Shown here: piece by piece, positions 46,219-57,200 of the stretch
Layout: every line of letters starts with the position of its first letter
How positions within the stretch are numbered: position 1 is the stretch's first letter
Source: Haberlea rhodopensis
Lineage: Eukaryota > Streptophyta > Magnoliopsida > Lamiales > Gesneriaceae
DNA length: 64,000 nucleotides
Assembly: GCA_907163345.1 (NCBI GenBank)
Contig: CAJQUN010000014.1
Span: 3,162,001 to 3,226,000, forward strand
Direction of reading: 5' to 3'
The notes under the pieces: generated by a model
What the model was told of the DNA's origin: nothing
What the model saw: the letters and a program-made list of their open reading frames with translations, nothing else
Databases searched by the model: none
Program-made: the position numbers and the translations under genes

Positions 46219-48976
46219 TATCTGGTGTATTTTCTTGGTCAAATTCAAATCTACTTCTATTCTTCTAGTCTTCTCTATCATCCTTATATCGTATTTGATT
46301 TGAAAACACTGAATCGAAAATTTGGACAATTTATTTATATATTTATGTTCACATATATTTTTTATATTCACGCACTTGAATCTGTTTTCTTCTTCACTCC
46401 ATCTAATTTTTAGTCAGTTTTTAATCATGTTAAATAAATTTAACAACAGAACTATTGTCCTAATTTTCCAGTTAAAAAATCAACCACTACAAAAACTTGA
46501 GGTCTAAGAACGGAAAATGTAATTGTGGTCACAAAACAAGTGACTTATACAAAAAATTATTAGTTAGAATAAAAAAGTAAAAAAATGTAATGATGGATTT
46601 ATTAAAATTCATCCTTAATATGCATGGTGTTATGATCAAATGATTGTGTTAGGATTAAATTCTTACCACAGTAATACTATTTGGTGAGAAAAAATTGAAC
46701 AAAGAGAGTAAATCTTCTAACTAGATTGGTATCGAATAGCTTAGGTATGTGACCAAAAGTCAAATGAAGAAAAGGATGACCGGAGTCGGAAATAATACGC
46801 ACCATATGTCTCTCAATATATACGCACCATATATTCCAAAGATCTAAATTCAGAAAACTGTTTTTAAAAAAATTTAAAATTAAATTTTAAGGTGCCGGAC
46901 CCTTTGTATTTTTGCAACCCTGGCCTCTTTGGACCGGTTTTATCATAAAAAAATTGATTCTTTTGCTATTTAGAAATATTTATAAAATTAAATATCCCTT
47001 TTAAAGTTTTTTTTTTCTTTTTGAGAAAAATATTTTCCATTAATTTCTTATTAATATATACCAAAAAGCCTTTTTGCAACACTTACAACATCAATTTGAT
47101 AATTTAGGAGTGAATGCAAAAGTAATTCTACATAGCACGTGATCAGACATATCGATAGTTAGTGAAGTACAGAGTTTGAACGGGTTCATTCTACAGTAGT
47201 CATCATATAATTGAGAAAAACAAAAAACAAAAAAGTATATATCAAACTGAGTTGGAATTCCAGTCAGCACCAATGCACCATATATCATGCTTGAAGTGAT
47301 GAAAGAGGATTTTGAGGTGAAAAATATATTAAAAGAAAATAGACAAAATAATTACATATGTATTTTTATGACCTTAATTATGTCTTTCATTAAATGTATT
47401 TTAAAATTTCTTTATGATTTCATGCCTTATGTCAATACTAGTTATTATTGGCACCGCGCAAAGCGCGGTGCCCGTACCCAACGTCAAAATCAATGAGCAA
47501 ACAAACACCTAAAAGTATGAAAAATCTTACCTCTTGAGTGGCAACAAGGAGAAATCAAAGAAGTTTGTTGCATCCAATGTTTTGGGGAACCAAAATCGAT
47601 TATTGTCAGAAACCCTTTTGGTTTACACATGTTCTTAAGAAAGATTTAACAAACATCAAGTGTATAACCAAAAGAATTCAACCTCGTAGAGAATCATCTA
47701 TATCCAGCAATGGAGAAGTTTAAAATCTATATGAGTGAATTATTACTTATCGAAGGGTTTCTACGAATTAAACCGTAAAAAGATAAGCAATTCCCTAGTA
47801 GAATAAATTATTAAAGAATTGTTCTCTCGGAAAATAATCAACAAAACTCATTATTGATAACAAATATTCATCGAATTCGTAACAGCTTAGTTTGCTACCT
47901 CCATATCCAGGCCTTGTCAATCATTGCCAATTTGCCATCATTGTAGCTAGACTAAAGTGGACTCATACGTAACCTTTTTTTCATTTTCCTGTTATAGTTA
48001 ATACTTATTAGTAGCGTTTTAATGTTCTTTAATGGTATGATCTATTTTACACCGGGAATAATATCTATATAGTGAAATCCAGGAATGCATATAAATACAA
48101 GTCGGTCCTATATAAAATATAGGAGGAACCCATGCATCCAACAATTTCCACTATTCAAAGACTCACTGTATAGAATGAGCTTTACTTTCTGTGATGGACA
48201 ATCATAAGCAACCAATATATACCAATTTCTCATCAATCACTAAACAGTCTTTATATAAAAATGCTTCACAATATAAACATTTTTTTCTCTACAAGTCACT
48301 AACTTAATACCAAGAACAAATGCAAAATAGTGCACCGGATTTTATTTTGAACATGAAGGATGGGATTTCAATTGTACATTTTATCAAATTGTATTAATCA
48401 AAAAATCTAAGTTCTTGTCCATCGCCCAAAAACACCAAGTTGCCGAATAAATTTACTGTACACCCCATAACAAGCACTTATAAAATATAATGAGCTACAA
48501 TGATGTTAGGTTGGCATGTAGAATCAAATGATGTATGGTTACTCACATCTGCCACGTATAAATTGGTGATTCAAATCCATCAACACGTTAATACTTAAGA
48601 TATATTTGTGATGTTGCACCTTGGAGAAGCTTCCCAAATAAAGTCGTTACCTCATCCATCATTCCACTCAATGGCTAAATTGTTTTCTTAGTCAGCTTAT
48701 TGATGCTTGCCACAAAGTAAAAATGAGATGATAGAAATTGGAATTCAATCAAATGCAGGAGAAACTCATTTAGTGGCAATCAAACACATGTCAGGAGGAG
48801 TGAGTGTGCTTGTAACCAAATATCAGGAATAAGCTGGAGAAAAAAATTAGATAGGACAAAACAATGACTTCAATAAGGGCCCAATGTGGAAATAATGCCC
48901 ATTTTTTTGGGGAAAAAAGGAAAGGAAAATGTGCTGAAGTGTGGGGACCCCAAAGTGTTACCTAGGAAGAACTTTT
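46219..48976. other. 3' flank and spacer of unit C
   Basis: Matches 12394-15134. Includes a CACTACAAAAA motif (near 46486) and the Helitron-like end at 47438-47472. No gene supported. Confidence 0.5.
47438..47472 (-). mobile_element. Helitron-like 3' terminus, unit C (complete hairpin)
   Basis: Same perfect 10-bp hairpin, AT spacer and CTAG/T end as unit B. Confidence 0.5.
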
Positions 48977-49906
48977 CAATGAGTTTGACAAAGAAACCAG
49001 ATTGCTAAGATTGTCATTTTTCATGTGCTGCTCCCTGATGCGTTGATCAGGCTCTTTATGCTATTGGTAAATCTCAACGAATCAAATCCTTAATTGCTGA
49101 GATTTGATTCAGTCTGACATAGGAAATATAATCGTAAACATCTGAAACCCTTCAATATAAGTGAAATTTCATAACAAATGATAGTGTTAGCAAACTTATT
49201 GGCATCGCTTTTCTCAATGACAAAAGGGAAGAAACCACAGAAAATATTAATTTTATCACAGATTAAAGAATACAATTCATTTACAAAACATCTTTACAGA
49301 CCTCATTCACTTGAACCAATTGGTGATCTATTTTGCTCTGCTGGCAAACTAGAGAGCTTCTTTTGTTTCTTCTATGTGAGGCTACATACAACAATCATTT
49401 CCCACAGGTAAGGTTGATATCGAGTGATGCAATAGCAACATGAAATTGGGGGAGATAACCTTGGACAATGGTTCCAAGTAGTCGATCAGCATCGAGACTG
49501 TCTTTTGAGTCGTCGTCATCAATGATAACCCGGTGCAAAGACATCTTGCTCGTTAGTTTTTTTTAGTGTCGCAAGCTGCATGACAAAGCATTGCTGGGGG
49601 CTAAAGTTTATTGTTGTCAAAAGTTCATCAACAATTAAGAAGGAAATTTCGTCTACGAACCCTTTGGACTGTGTTTTTCTCAAGCTGTTGGGTGAGCACA
49701 TCGGGTTGTATGTTCACTAACGGTTGTTATGTTTTTTGTCATGGCACGAGCCCTGTGCCCCTAAACAAGAGCTACATTCTTTGAGGTAATACGCGACAAA
49801 CATTGCATGCGATGAGGTATATGTTGAGGAAAAAATTATTGAGGCCAGGACCTAAAAGTGGCATATCTTCGTCGGAAGATCGCTGTCGTTTAAATCAATG
49901 AAAAGT
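48977..49906. other. Unrecognised sequence right of the array
   Basis: On the minus strand, 49543-49394 reads as 49 codons (MSLHRVIIDDDDSKDSLDAD, then RLLGTIVQGYLPQFHVAIAS and onward), acidic at the start. An overlapping minus frame at 49701-49519 is open for 60 codons. Neither is recognised. They may be exons of a decayed gene. Confidence 0.25.
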
Positions 49907-50200
49907 ATAGCGGATTCCCTAGATGTCGAGGTAATATCTGTAATATATGAAGCACACAGCAATATGAATGAGTTGTTTGGAGGCAATACAACATGTGATG
50001 AGCATATTTATATTCATGATAAAGAGAGTTCGGTAACAAAATAGCTTACTTGTCTCATATGGAAAGCTCGGTTCGCCAATTTTGAGTTTTCCGATCTTGA
50101 TAATAAGACGTTTCTATGCATCACATTGAAGAAAAAGTTAGTAAATTTTGTTGATAACATATCGAATATAAACGCTTGGTGTGTTCTGTTGGGCTGTGAA
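49907..50200 (+). pseudogene. Coding-like stretch with one internal stop, unknown family
   Basis: One frame reads MKSIADSLDVEVISVIYEAH and on through ELFGGNTTCDEHIYIHDKES to a TAG near 50043, then stays open for another ~50 codons (WKARFANFEFSDLDNKTFLC and onward). About 98 codons with a single stop in AT-rich DNA is suggestive of a decayed exon, but I do not recognise the product, and chance is possible. Confidence 0.25.
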
Positions 50201-50589
50201 AGTATCACCTATCCCACAAGCCGCCCAACGATGTCCCTAAACCAAGTCCTCCAACCCCCTTGTCTGTTGTCGTGGAAAAGGAACAAAAATCGAGTTTCCT
50301 TTTGGTTGACTTGGCGTCCCCTGTAAAACCATGTGGTAGCTTGTGTGTAGAAAAGCACAATAAACATTTGGCAAACCACAAGTAACCCCATGCAGTGAGG
50401 TAACACCACTAATGCAGCTTGTAACACCCAAAACAAAGAAAGTATGAAAAGAAAAGATTCATCCAACAACAATAAGAAAAACAAACCTAAAACAAAAGCT
50501 GCAGCAACAAGAAGGCCTATGAGGAAACGAGAAAATTCAGACCAAAAAATAACACCTAACAATGCTACTGATAGAAGGGAAAATAGATT

Positions 50590-51007
50590 TCAAACCACCA
50601 AAGCAAAAGAGACGCCTGAAAGAAGCGATGGCTGACCCCATCAGCCGGATCTCTGCAAGAAAAAAAACCAAGAAAGAAAAGTCGAAGAAACCACAAGACA
50701 AAGCACTTACATCCGGTCTGAGGCGTAAACAACCAAGCAAAACATAGCAAGAACCACCAAGCAGCAACAAGAACAACCACGAACCAACGGAGTTAGCTGT
50801 AAACCACCGAACAAGAGGACATAACCTCTGTTCGCCGAAAAGAAGGATGGCCGGCTCCAATCAGTCAAGTCCCTGCCAAAAAAAGAGTAAAAAAGAAGAA
50901 CCCTTGGTCCGAGAAACAAACCACCGAGCAAGAATGATGTCTGAAAAAGAACGATGGCTAGCTCCCATAAGTCAACTCCTGTGAAAAGAGAGAGAAAACG
51001 AAGAACC
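50590..51007. repeat. Degenerate ~106-bp tandem repeat, left part
   Basis: AAACCACC(g/a)A-containing phrases begin near 50591, 50798 and 50917, each followed by a GAA(a)GAA.GATGGC block (50619, 50837, 50943) and an AAAAAAGAG tract. The series resumes right of the copia insertion with AAACCATCGAGCAATAAC (59744), so the element at 51008-59723 landed inside the array. The class of repeat is unknown. Confidence 0.6.
51003..51007. repeat. Target-site duplication, left
   Basis: GAACC directly precedes the 5' LTR and is repeated exactly at 59724-59728. Confidence 0.95.
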
Positions 51008-52529
51008 TGTTGGGATATGCCCTAAGACAAGTCATTAGATGATTGTTTAAGACATACAATGTTTATGGATTTATGAATGGCAATTCATTATTATATATTA
51101 TTCTTTTAACTGTGCATTGTGAATTAATATATATGTTAATGTCCTTAGAATAATATTGTATTATTCTTAAAGATGTCCCTAGTCAAGTATTATCATGAAT
51201 ATGGATAATGATAATACGTAGAGACTAGTATATGTTGATCGATGAATTGTTCATTGATATGAGATATCAAATCAACATATGGGTACATGTTAGAGAACGA
51301 TGTACTGGACAGACCCACCATGAGAATGCAACATGGATAGTTATATGATCGTCATATGCAATTCTCATAGTGATAATAATGTATGTAATCCTTACGACTT
51401 GTGATCATCAGAGATCCCAACATAAGGAGTTATGTATCTTGATATCGTCAAACGTTACCCGTAACAGGGTAATCTATAAAGGCGACTATTGGATACACTA
51501 CGAATTATGTAGAGGGATGTTGACTGATCGAGATAGGATTTGTCCCTCCTATATAACAGGAGATGTGTTTGGCCCTTGATCAAGTGAGAACTAAAATGCA
51601 TGGCCATGCTCGAATGAGTCGATATGAGATATCGAGCTTATTCGTTTATTCTAGTTCTACTTGGGGATCAAGTAATAAAAGATTGAATATACGAGTATGA
51701 CTATTCCATGACTCGTGTTCAATCTAAACACAAAGGACAAAGGGATTAAGTTACATGATTAATATTATCACAAGTTCTAAAGGTTATGTCGAGTCATTGA
51801 CATTCTCGTAATTTGGGTAGCATCGATGTGTTGCTAGATACCGCTCGATGCTTGCGACATAAAATGAGATTTTATGTCACTGCCAACATTACGAGATCCT
51901 GCCAACATTACGAGATCCTATCGGGTCGCACAAAAGATTAAATCGAGAAGGGAAATTAAATTCATGGGATGAATTAAATAATTGAGAGGAGTCTTAATTA
52001 ATAATCATAAGGATTAATTAAATCATGGGCTTAAGCCCATGAAGCTTTAAGAAAGCCTTTAATTAATCATATTTAATATGATTGCATGGTGTTTTATTGA
52101 AAGACAATTTTTATATCAAAACCTACACCCAAAACCAAGCCACACGGCCGCCTACAATACCATCAAAAGCTCTCGGCTTCTTCAAGGTAGCCGAAGGAGA
52201 TTTGGTGGTTTTTGTGGCGATTATTCGATTGTGAATCGAGTTAGCTTTGTGTATCGGTTTAATAACTTGTCTAGCAACTTGTTATTAAACCATCCCTTCA
52301 CCCGATTTGATCGTGTGGATACCGTTGAGGCAAAACCAATCGAGTTTTGCTATTGACTCGGAGAAGGCGTAGGACGTGGTGCAGCTCCGTGGATTCTGCT
52401 TCAAACGCGCTACAAGGGTAAGACTCTTATGTAATTCTCTAATCCGATATGAATCCCTATGTATAGATCGCTGGTTTGTAATCCCAAAATTTTATTCCGC
52501 TGCGCTGTATGCTCATGGGGTTACTAACA
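51008..52529 (+). repeat. 5' LTR of the intact copia element
   Basis: 1,522 bp, TGTTGGGATATGCC to GGTTACTAACA. It has a tandem duplication of ctgccaacattacgagatc (about 51880-51917) that is single in the 3' LTR. Confidence 0.96.
51550..51556 (+). promoter_or_regulatory. Candidate TATA box in the 5' LTR
   Basis: TATATAA within tccctcctatataacagg is the best TATA-like word in the LTR's first half and lies well before the PBS. The same sequence occurs in the 3' LTR near 58763. Not experimentally supported here. Confidence 0.35.
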
Positions 52530-52530
52530 G

Positions 52531-52543
52531 TGGTATCAGAGCC
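52531..52543 (+). promoter_or_regulatory. Primer-binding site (initiator tRNA-Met)
   Basis: TGGTATCAGAGCC, one base after the 5' LTR, complementary to the 3' end of plant initiator tRNA-Met; primes minus-strand DNA. Confidence 0.93.
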
Positions 52544-54243
52544 AGGTTCAAGGCTCATATCGGATTTATGTGGTTAAATAGTTTAATCATGTTAGAATTT
52601 ATATTGCATGCTATTTAAACTGTATTTTCATATATGATATGGAAAAATCGATTTTGTGAAAATCATCGTATGATAATATATATGATATAATTGACGGATC
52701 GAAATATATGATAATTCGTGATCAAAAACCGGAACATTAGCTCGAGTATGGCTCACGGCCGACGCCACCTAGGTGCTAGGGTTTCGAACCCTAGTCACCA
52801 TGGCTCGGCCGCCGCTTCCAATAGGCTAGGGTTTTGAACCCTAGTCACATAAGCCTCTCGGCCGCCGCTTAAGGGCTAGGGTTCGGACCCTGGCTCGAGC
52901 ATGGGTCAAGCCGTCGCACTATCTAGGGTTTTGAACTCTATTGGCTCGATAAAGTATTGAAAAGGTGCAAGTTGGCTCGATAGAATCAACATGGTGCAAG
53001 GCGGCTAGGGTTTGGAACCCTAGCAGCGCCGCACCCAAGCCGCCGCATGGACCATGGCTCGGCCATGGGCTAGGGTTTCGAACCCTAGGCCCACTATTGG
53101 TCCAGCCGTGGGTTTTGGTTCGAACCATGGTGGTTCGTGTTTTAGTCGCTTTAGTTCGTGGCATGTGATGTCCCGAGCGTACGATAATTTTTCAAAAATT
53201 ATATTACAGTTTTAATTAAAATTAAATTTAAAATGTTTAGAATTTAATTAATTAAATGTTAATGCATGCTTTATGTGTTGTTTGAGCATGGTGCGTGGTT
53301 ATAGCCCTTTGACCTATTAGATAGGATTTGTGAATGATTGTAATTTATAATACGACCTGCGAGTCGTGCCTTTCTCTATTTTATTCTAAATGTAATCCCT
53401 CCCCTATGTTCCCCTCGAATGTGAATCGAGGAATTCTATATCTTGTAAATAGTATAGTTTATTTTATTGATGGTGATCAATGAAGATGGAGCATCGTGCC
53501 GGGATGAGGAGGCCATTCACAAATTGGAGCCAAAGGAAGGAGCTTATGAAGTTACCTTAGGTTGACTCATAGGAGTTTCTCATTGGCTTGAGAAACTCAT
53601 TAGTAGGGGCTATAACCATGTCACGTTTTAATTATGTATGTTGATGCATGATTTATCTTATGTTTTAGTTTGATAATAGTATTACACATATATGTAGATA
53701 TGTATACAACTATATGTAGTGGACATATTTTAAATTATCAAATTAATCATGAGATCAATAAATCCCTCTAAAATATTAAGTTTTAGATGCCTTCCAAATA
53801 AAAGTACTCGTCAATAACTTCGATTGTACATGTGTGGGTTTGCCAAAGCAAAGCACCGTGGCAATCTTAGTAAGGCGCGAAAGGATAAAAGTGATATCCG
53901 TTATACTTTAAATTGGGTACGACTTAACTAGGTTATCTCAATAGGATTGGGAACCTAGAGGCATGGGTTGGATTTTAATTCATTTGATGAATTGAACAAA
54001 GCGTTGTTCGTCCAACTATCCAAGAATTATATGTGATATAATTGACAAAGTGTTGTCTACCTAAATAACCGAGTCTTGGGCGATTAGCCAAAGCTAACTC
54101 AAGATTAAGTGAAATATGGATCTTGGCCCACTAAAGATTTCGAGGGTTGATATTTTTCAAACAAAATAGTGGGAGTATCATTTAATATAAGACCATGTTA
54201 AATGATTTAAATCATAAACTTATTTTGCATATTGTAGATATAC
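52544..54243 (+). other. Untranslated leader of the intact copia element
   Basis: 1.7 kb without a long frame between PBS and gag. Positions 52740-53170 are markedly GC-rich and hold a series of CTAGGGTT/AACCCTAG palindromes (separate entry). The rest is AT-rich. It likely carries packaging and dimerisation signals. Confidence 0.7.
52776..53088 (+). repeat. Six palindromic CTAGGGTT...AACCCTAG motifs in the leader
   Basis: CTAGGGTTTCGAACCCTAG at 52776-52794 and 53070-53088, CTAGGGTTTTGAACCCTAG at 52826-52844, CTAGGGTTTGGAACCCTAG at 53005-53023, and weaker forms at 52876-52893 and 52923-52940. Each can fold into an 8-bp stem. The arms equal the plant telo-box word AAACCCTA or AACCCTAG. GCCGCCGC and GCTCGGCC words separate them. 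Confidence 0.85.
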
Positions 54244-57200
54244 ATGGCAACTAACAACGTTACTAGCACTTTATCACTGCGATCGGTCCTTGAGAAGGAC
54301 AAATTAAATGGGACGAATTTCCTAGACTGGCATAGGAACTTGAGGATAGTCCTCAAACAAGAAAAGAAACAATATGTCCTAGAGGAACCCTTACTCGCTG
54401 AAGAACCTCCCCTAACAGCTACAAGAGCTGAAAAAGATGCTTACAAGAAGCATCATAGTGACGCACTTGATGTTGGGTGCCTCATGCTTGCCACCATGAA
54501 CTCTGAGCTTCAGAAGCAACATGAGGAAATGGAGGCGTTCGATATGATCGAACACTTAAAGCAGTTGTACCAACAGCAAGCTAGACAAGAGAGGTATGAC
54601 GTCTCTAAAGCGTTATTCCAGTGCAGGATGGTAGAGGGAAGCTTAGTTGGAACTCATGTGCTCAAGATGATTGGGTACATTGAGAATCTGGACAAGCTAG
54701 GTTTTCCATTGGACCAAGAGTTGGCCACCGATGTAATCTTGCAATCGTTGCCGGAGAGCTTCAGTCAATTTGTAGTAAATTACAATATGACTGATATGGA
54801 AAAGACTCTGCCCCAGTTGCTTGGTATGTTGAGAACATATGAAGCAAATACTAAGAAGACTAAGGCCACAAATGTCCTTATTGTGAATAAAGGCAAAGGA
54901 AGGGCCAAAGCTAAAGGCAACAAGAAAGCAAAGAAGGTCTTTGCTAAATCTAAGCCAAAGTCTCATGCACTGAAACCAAAGGGAGGGATAGCAAAGGAAG
55001 GGAACTGTTTCCATTGCGGTGAGACCGGCCATTGGAAAAGAAACTGCAAAGTATATCTGGAGGATCTAAAGAAAGGAAGTGTGACTTCCGCTTCAGGTAT
55101 TTTTGTTATAGAAGTCAATTTATCTACTTCTTCATCATGGGTATTAGATACTGGATGTGGATCTCACATTTGTGTAAATGTGCAGGATCTCAAAAGGAGT
55201 AGGACATTGGCGAAAGGTGAAGTTGATCTCCGAGTTGGAAATGGAGCAAGAGTTGCTGCATTAGCTATAGGAGATTATCATTTAGCTTTACCTTCTGGTT
55301 TATCACTGATTTTAAAAGACTGTTATTTTGTGCCTTCAATTACTAAAAACATTATTTCTATTTCTTGTTTAGACAAGTATGGTTTTTCATTTATAATAAA
55401 GGACAATTGTTGTTCTATTTATTTAAATGATATGTTTTATGCTAGTGCACAAATGGTGAATGGTCTTTATGTATTAAATCTTGATATGCCTATCTATAAC
55501 ATAAATACTAAAAGGATTAAAAATAATGATTGTAATCCGACTTATCTCTGGCACTGTCGCTTGGGCCACATAAACGAGAACCGCATATCTAAACTTCATA
55601 AGGATGGAGTATTAGATTCATTTGATTTTGAATCATATGAAACATGCGAATCTTGTTTAATGGGCAAGATGACTAAAGCCCCTTTCAAGGGACATGTTGA
55701 AAGGGCAAATGTTTTATTGGGACTAATACATAGTGATGTATGTGGACCAATAAGTACGCAAGCTAGAGGTGGTTTTCAATACTTCGTTACATTTACTGAT
55801 GACCTCAGTAGATATGGGTATGTGTACCTAATGAAACATAAACATGAAACCTTTGAAAAGTTCAAAGATTTCAAGAATGAAGTACAAAACCAACTTGGCA
55901 AAAGTATCAAAATCCTTCGATCAGATCGAGGAGGTGAATACTTAAGCCAAGAGTTTCATGACTATCTAAAGGAGTGTGGGATAGTCCCACAACTCACTCC
56001 TCCGTATACTCCACAATGGAATGGTGTATCCGAGAGGAGAAATCGAACCTTGTTAGACATGGTTAGATCAATGATGAGTCATGCAGATCTTCCGATATCG
56101 TTTTGGGGACACGCTCTAGAAACAGCGATTTTCTTACTGAACCGTGTTCCATCTAAATCAGTGGAAAAGACACCATATGAGATATGGACTGGTAAGCGTC
56201 CTAGTATGTCTTTTATGAAGATTTGGGGTTGTGAGGCTTTCGTTAGACGTCACGCCACTAACAAACTTGGACCCAAATCTGATAAGTGTTTATTTGTGGG
56301 GTATCCTAAGGAAACGAAAGGGTACTATTTCTATTATCCCACCGAGAACAAAGTAGTTGTTGCTCGGACTGGTGTATTTCTTGAAAGAGAATTTATTTCT
56401 AGAAAAACCAGTGGGAGAAAAATAGAACTTAGTGAAGTTCAACCACAAGAAAACACTGAACCTGAGATTGAGATGGAAACAGAGCAGGCACCACAAGCTG
56501 TTGTGGAAGAAGTACCTGCTCAAGAGACACATGCCCAGCGTAGGTCTGTAAGAGAACACCGGGAGCCACAGAGATATGGATTTCTTGTGACTCAACAAGG
56601 TGACTTACTACTTATTGATGAGGATGAGCCGTCATCTTATCAACAAGCTATTATGGGCAATGATTCTGAGAAATGGCAAGAGGCCATGAAATCTGAGATG
56701 GAATCCATGTATGCAAACCAAGTATGGACTTTGGTTGATCCACCTGAAGGGGTACGACCCATAGGGTGCAAATGGATTTTCAAGAAAAAGATCGATATGG
56801 ATGGTAACGTACAAACCTATAAAGGTCGGCTGGTTGCAAAAGGATTCAAACAAATTCATGGTATTGACTATGATGAAACCTTTTCACCAGTGGCCATGGT
56901 TAAATCCATAAGGATCTTACTTGCAATAGCTGCATTTCATGATTATGAAATCTGGCAGATGGATGTCAAAACAGCTTTCCTTAATGGAAATCTGCTCGAG
57001 GATGTGTACATGACACAGCCTGAGGGTTTTGTCGATCCAAAGGATGCTGGAAAGATATGCAAGCTACAACGATCCATTTATGGATTGAAGCAAGCTTCTC
57101 GGAGTTGGAATCTTCGTTTTGATGATGCAATCAAAGAGTTTGGTTTTATCAAAAATGAAGATGAACCTTGTGTCTACAAGAAGGTCAGTGGGAGCGTAAT

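Larger units (their letters stand above)
42796..48976. repeat. Tandem segmental duplication, unit C (partial, ~6.2 kb)
   Basis: Collinear with the first part of units A and B: upstream region, F-box gene, 3' flank, Helitron-like end and spacer. It stops at cctaggaagaactttt (48961-48976). In A and B the next 14 bp lead into the F-box 3' fragment; here unrelated sequence follows. Hence no second F-box fragment or LTR nest is present. Confidence 0.93.

Noticed and set aside
8969..48976. A novel multi-gene biosynthetic or defence cluster
   Set aside because: The repeated genes are one F-box family plus retroelements; no enzymes, transporters or receptors are linked to them in this window.
50209..50931. 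Several hydrophobic minus-strand frames (up to 117 codons) suggesting membrane proteins
   Set aside because: They result from AAC/AAG-rich tandem repeats read in reverse as Leu/Phe/Val; overlapping frames and repeat structure argue against a gene.
51370..51579. 69-codon frame in the 5' LTR, repeated at 58584-58793, and 92-codon frames at 52078 and 59272
   Set aside because: They lie inside LTRs and cover the presumed promoter; no family match, and identical in both LTRs simply because LTRs are copies.
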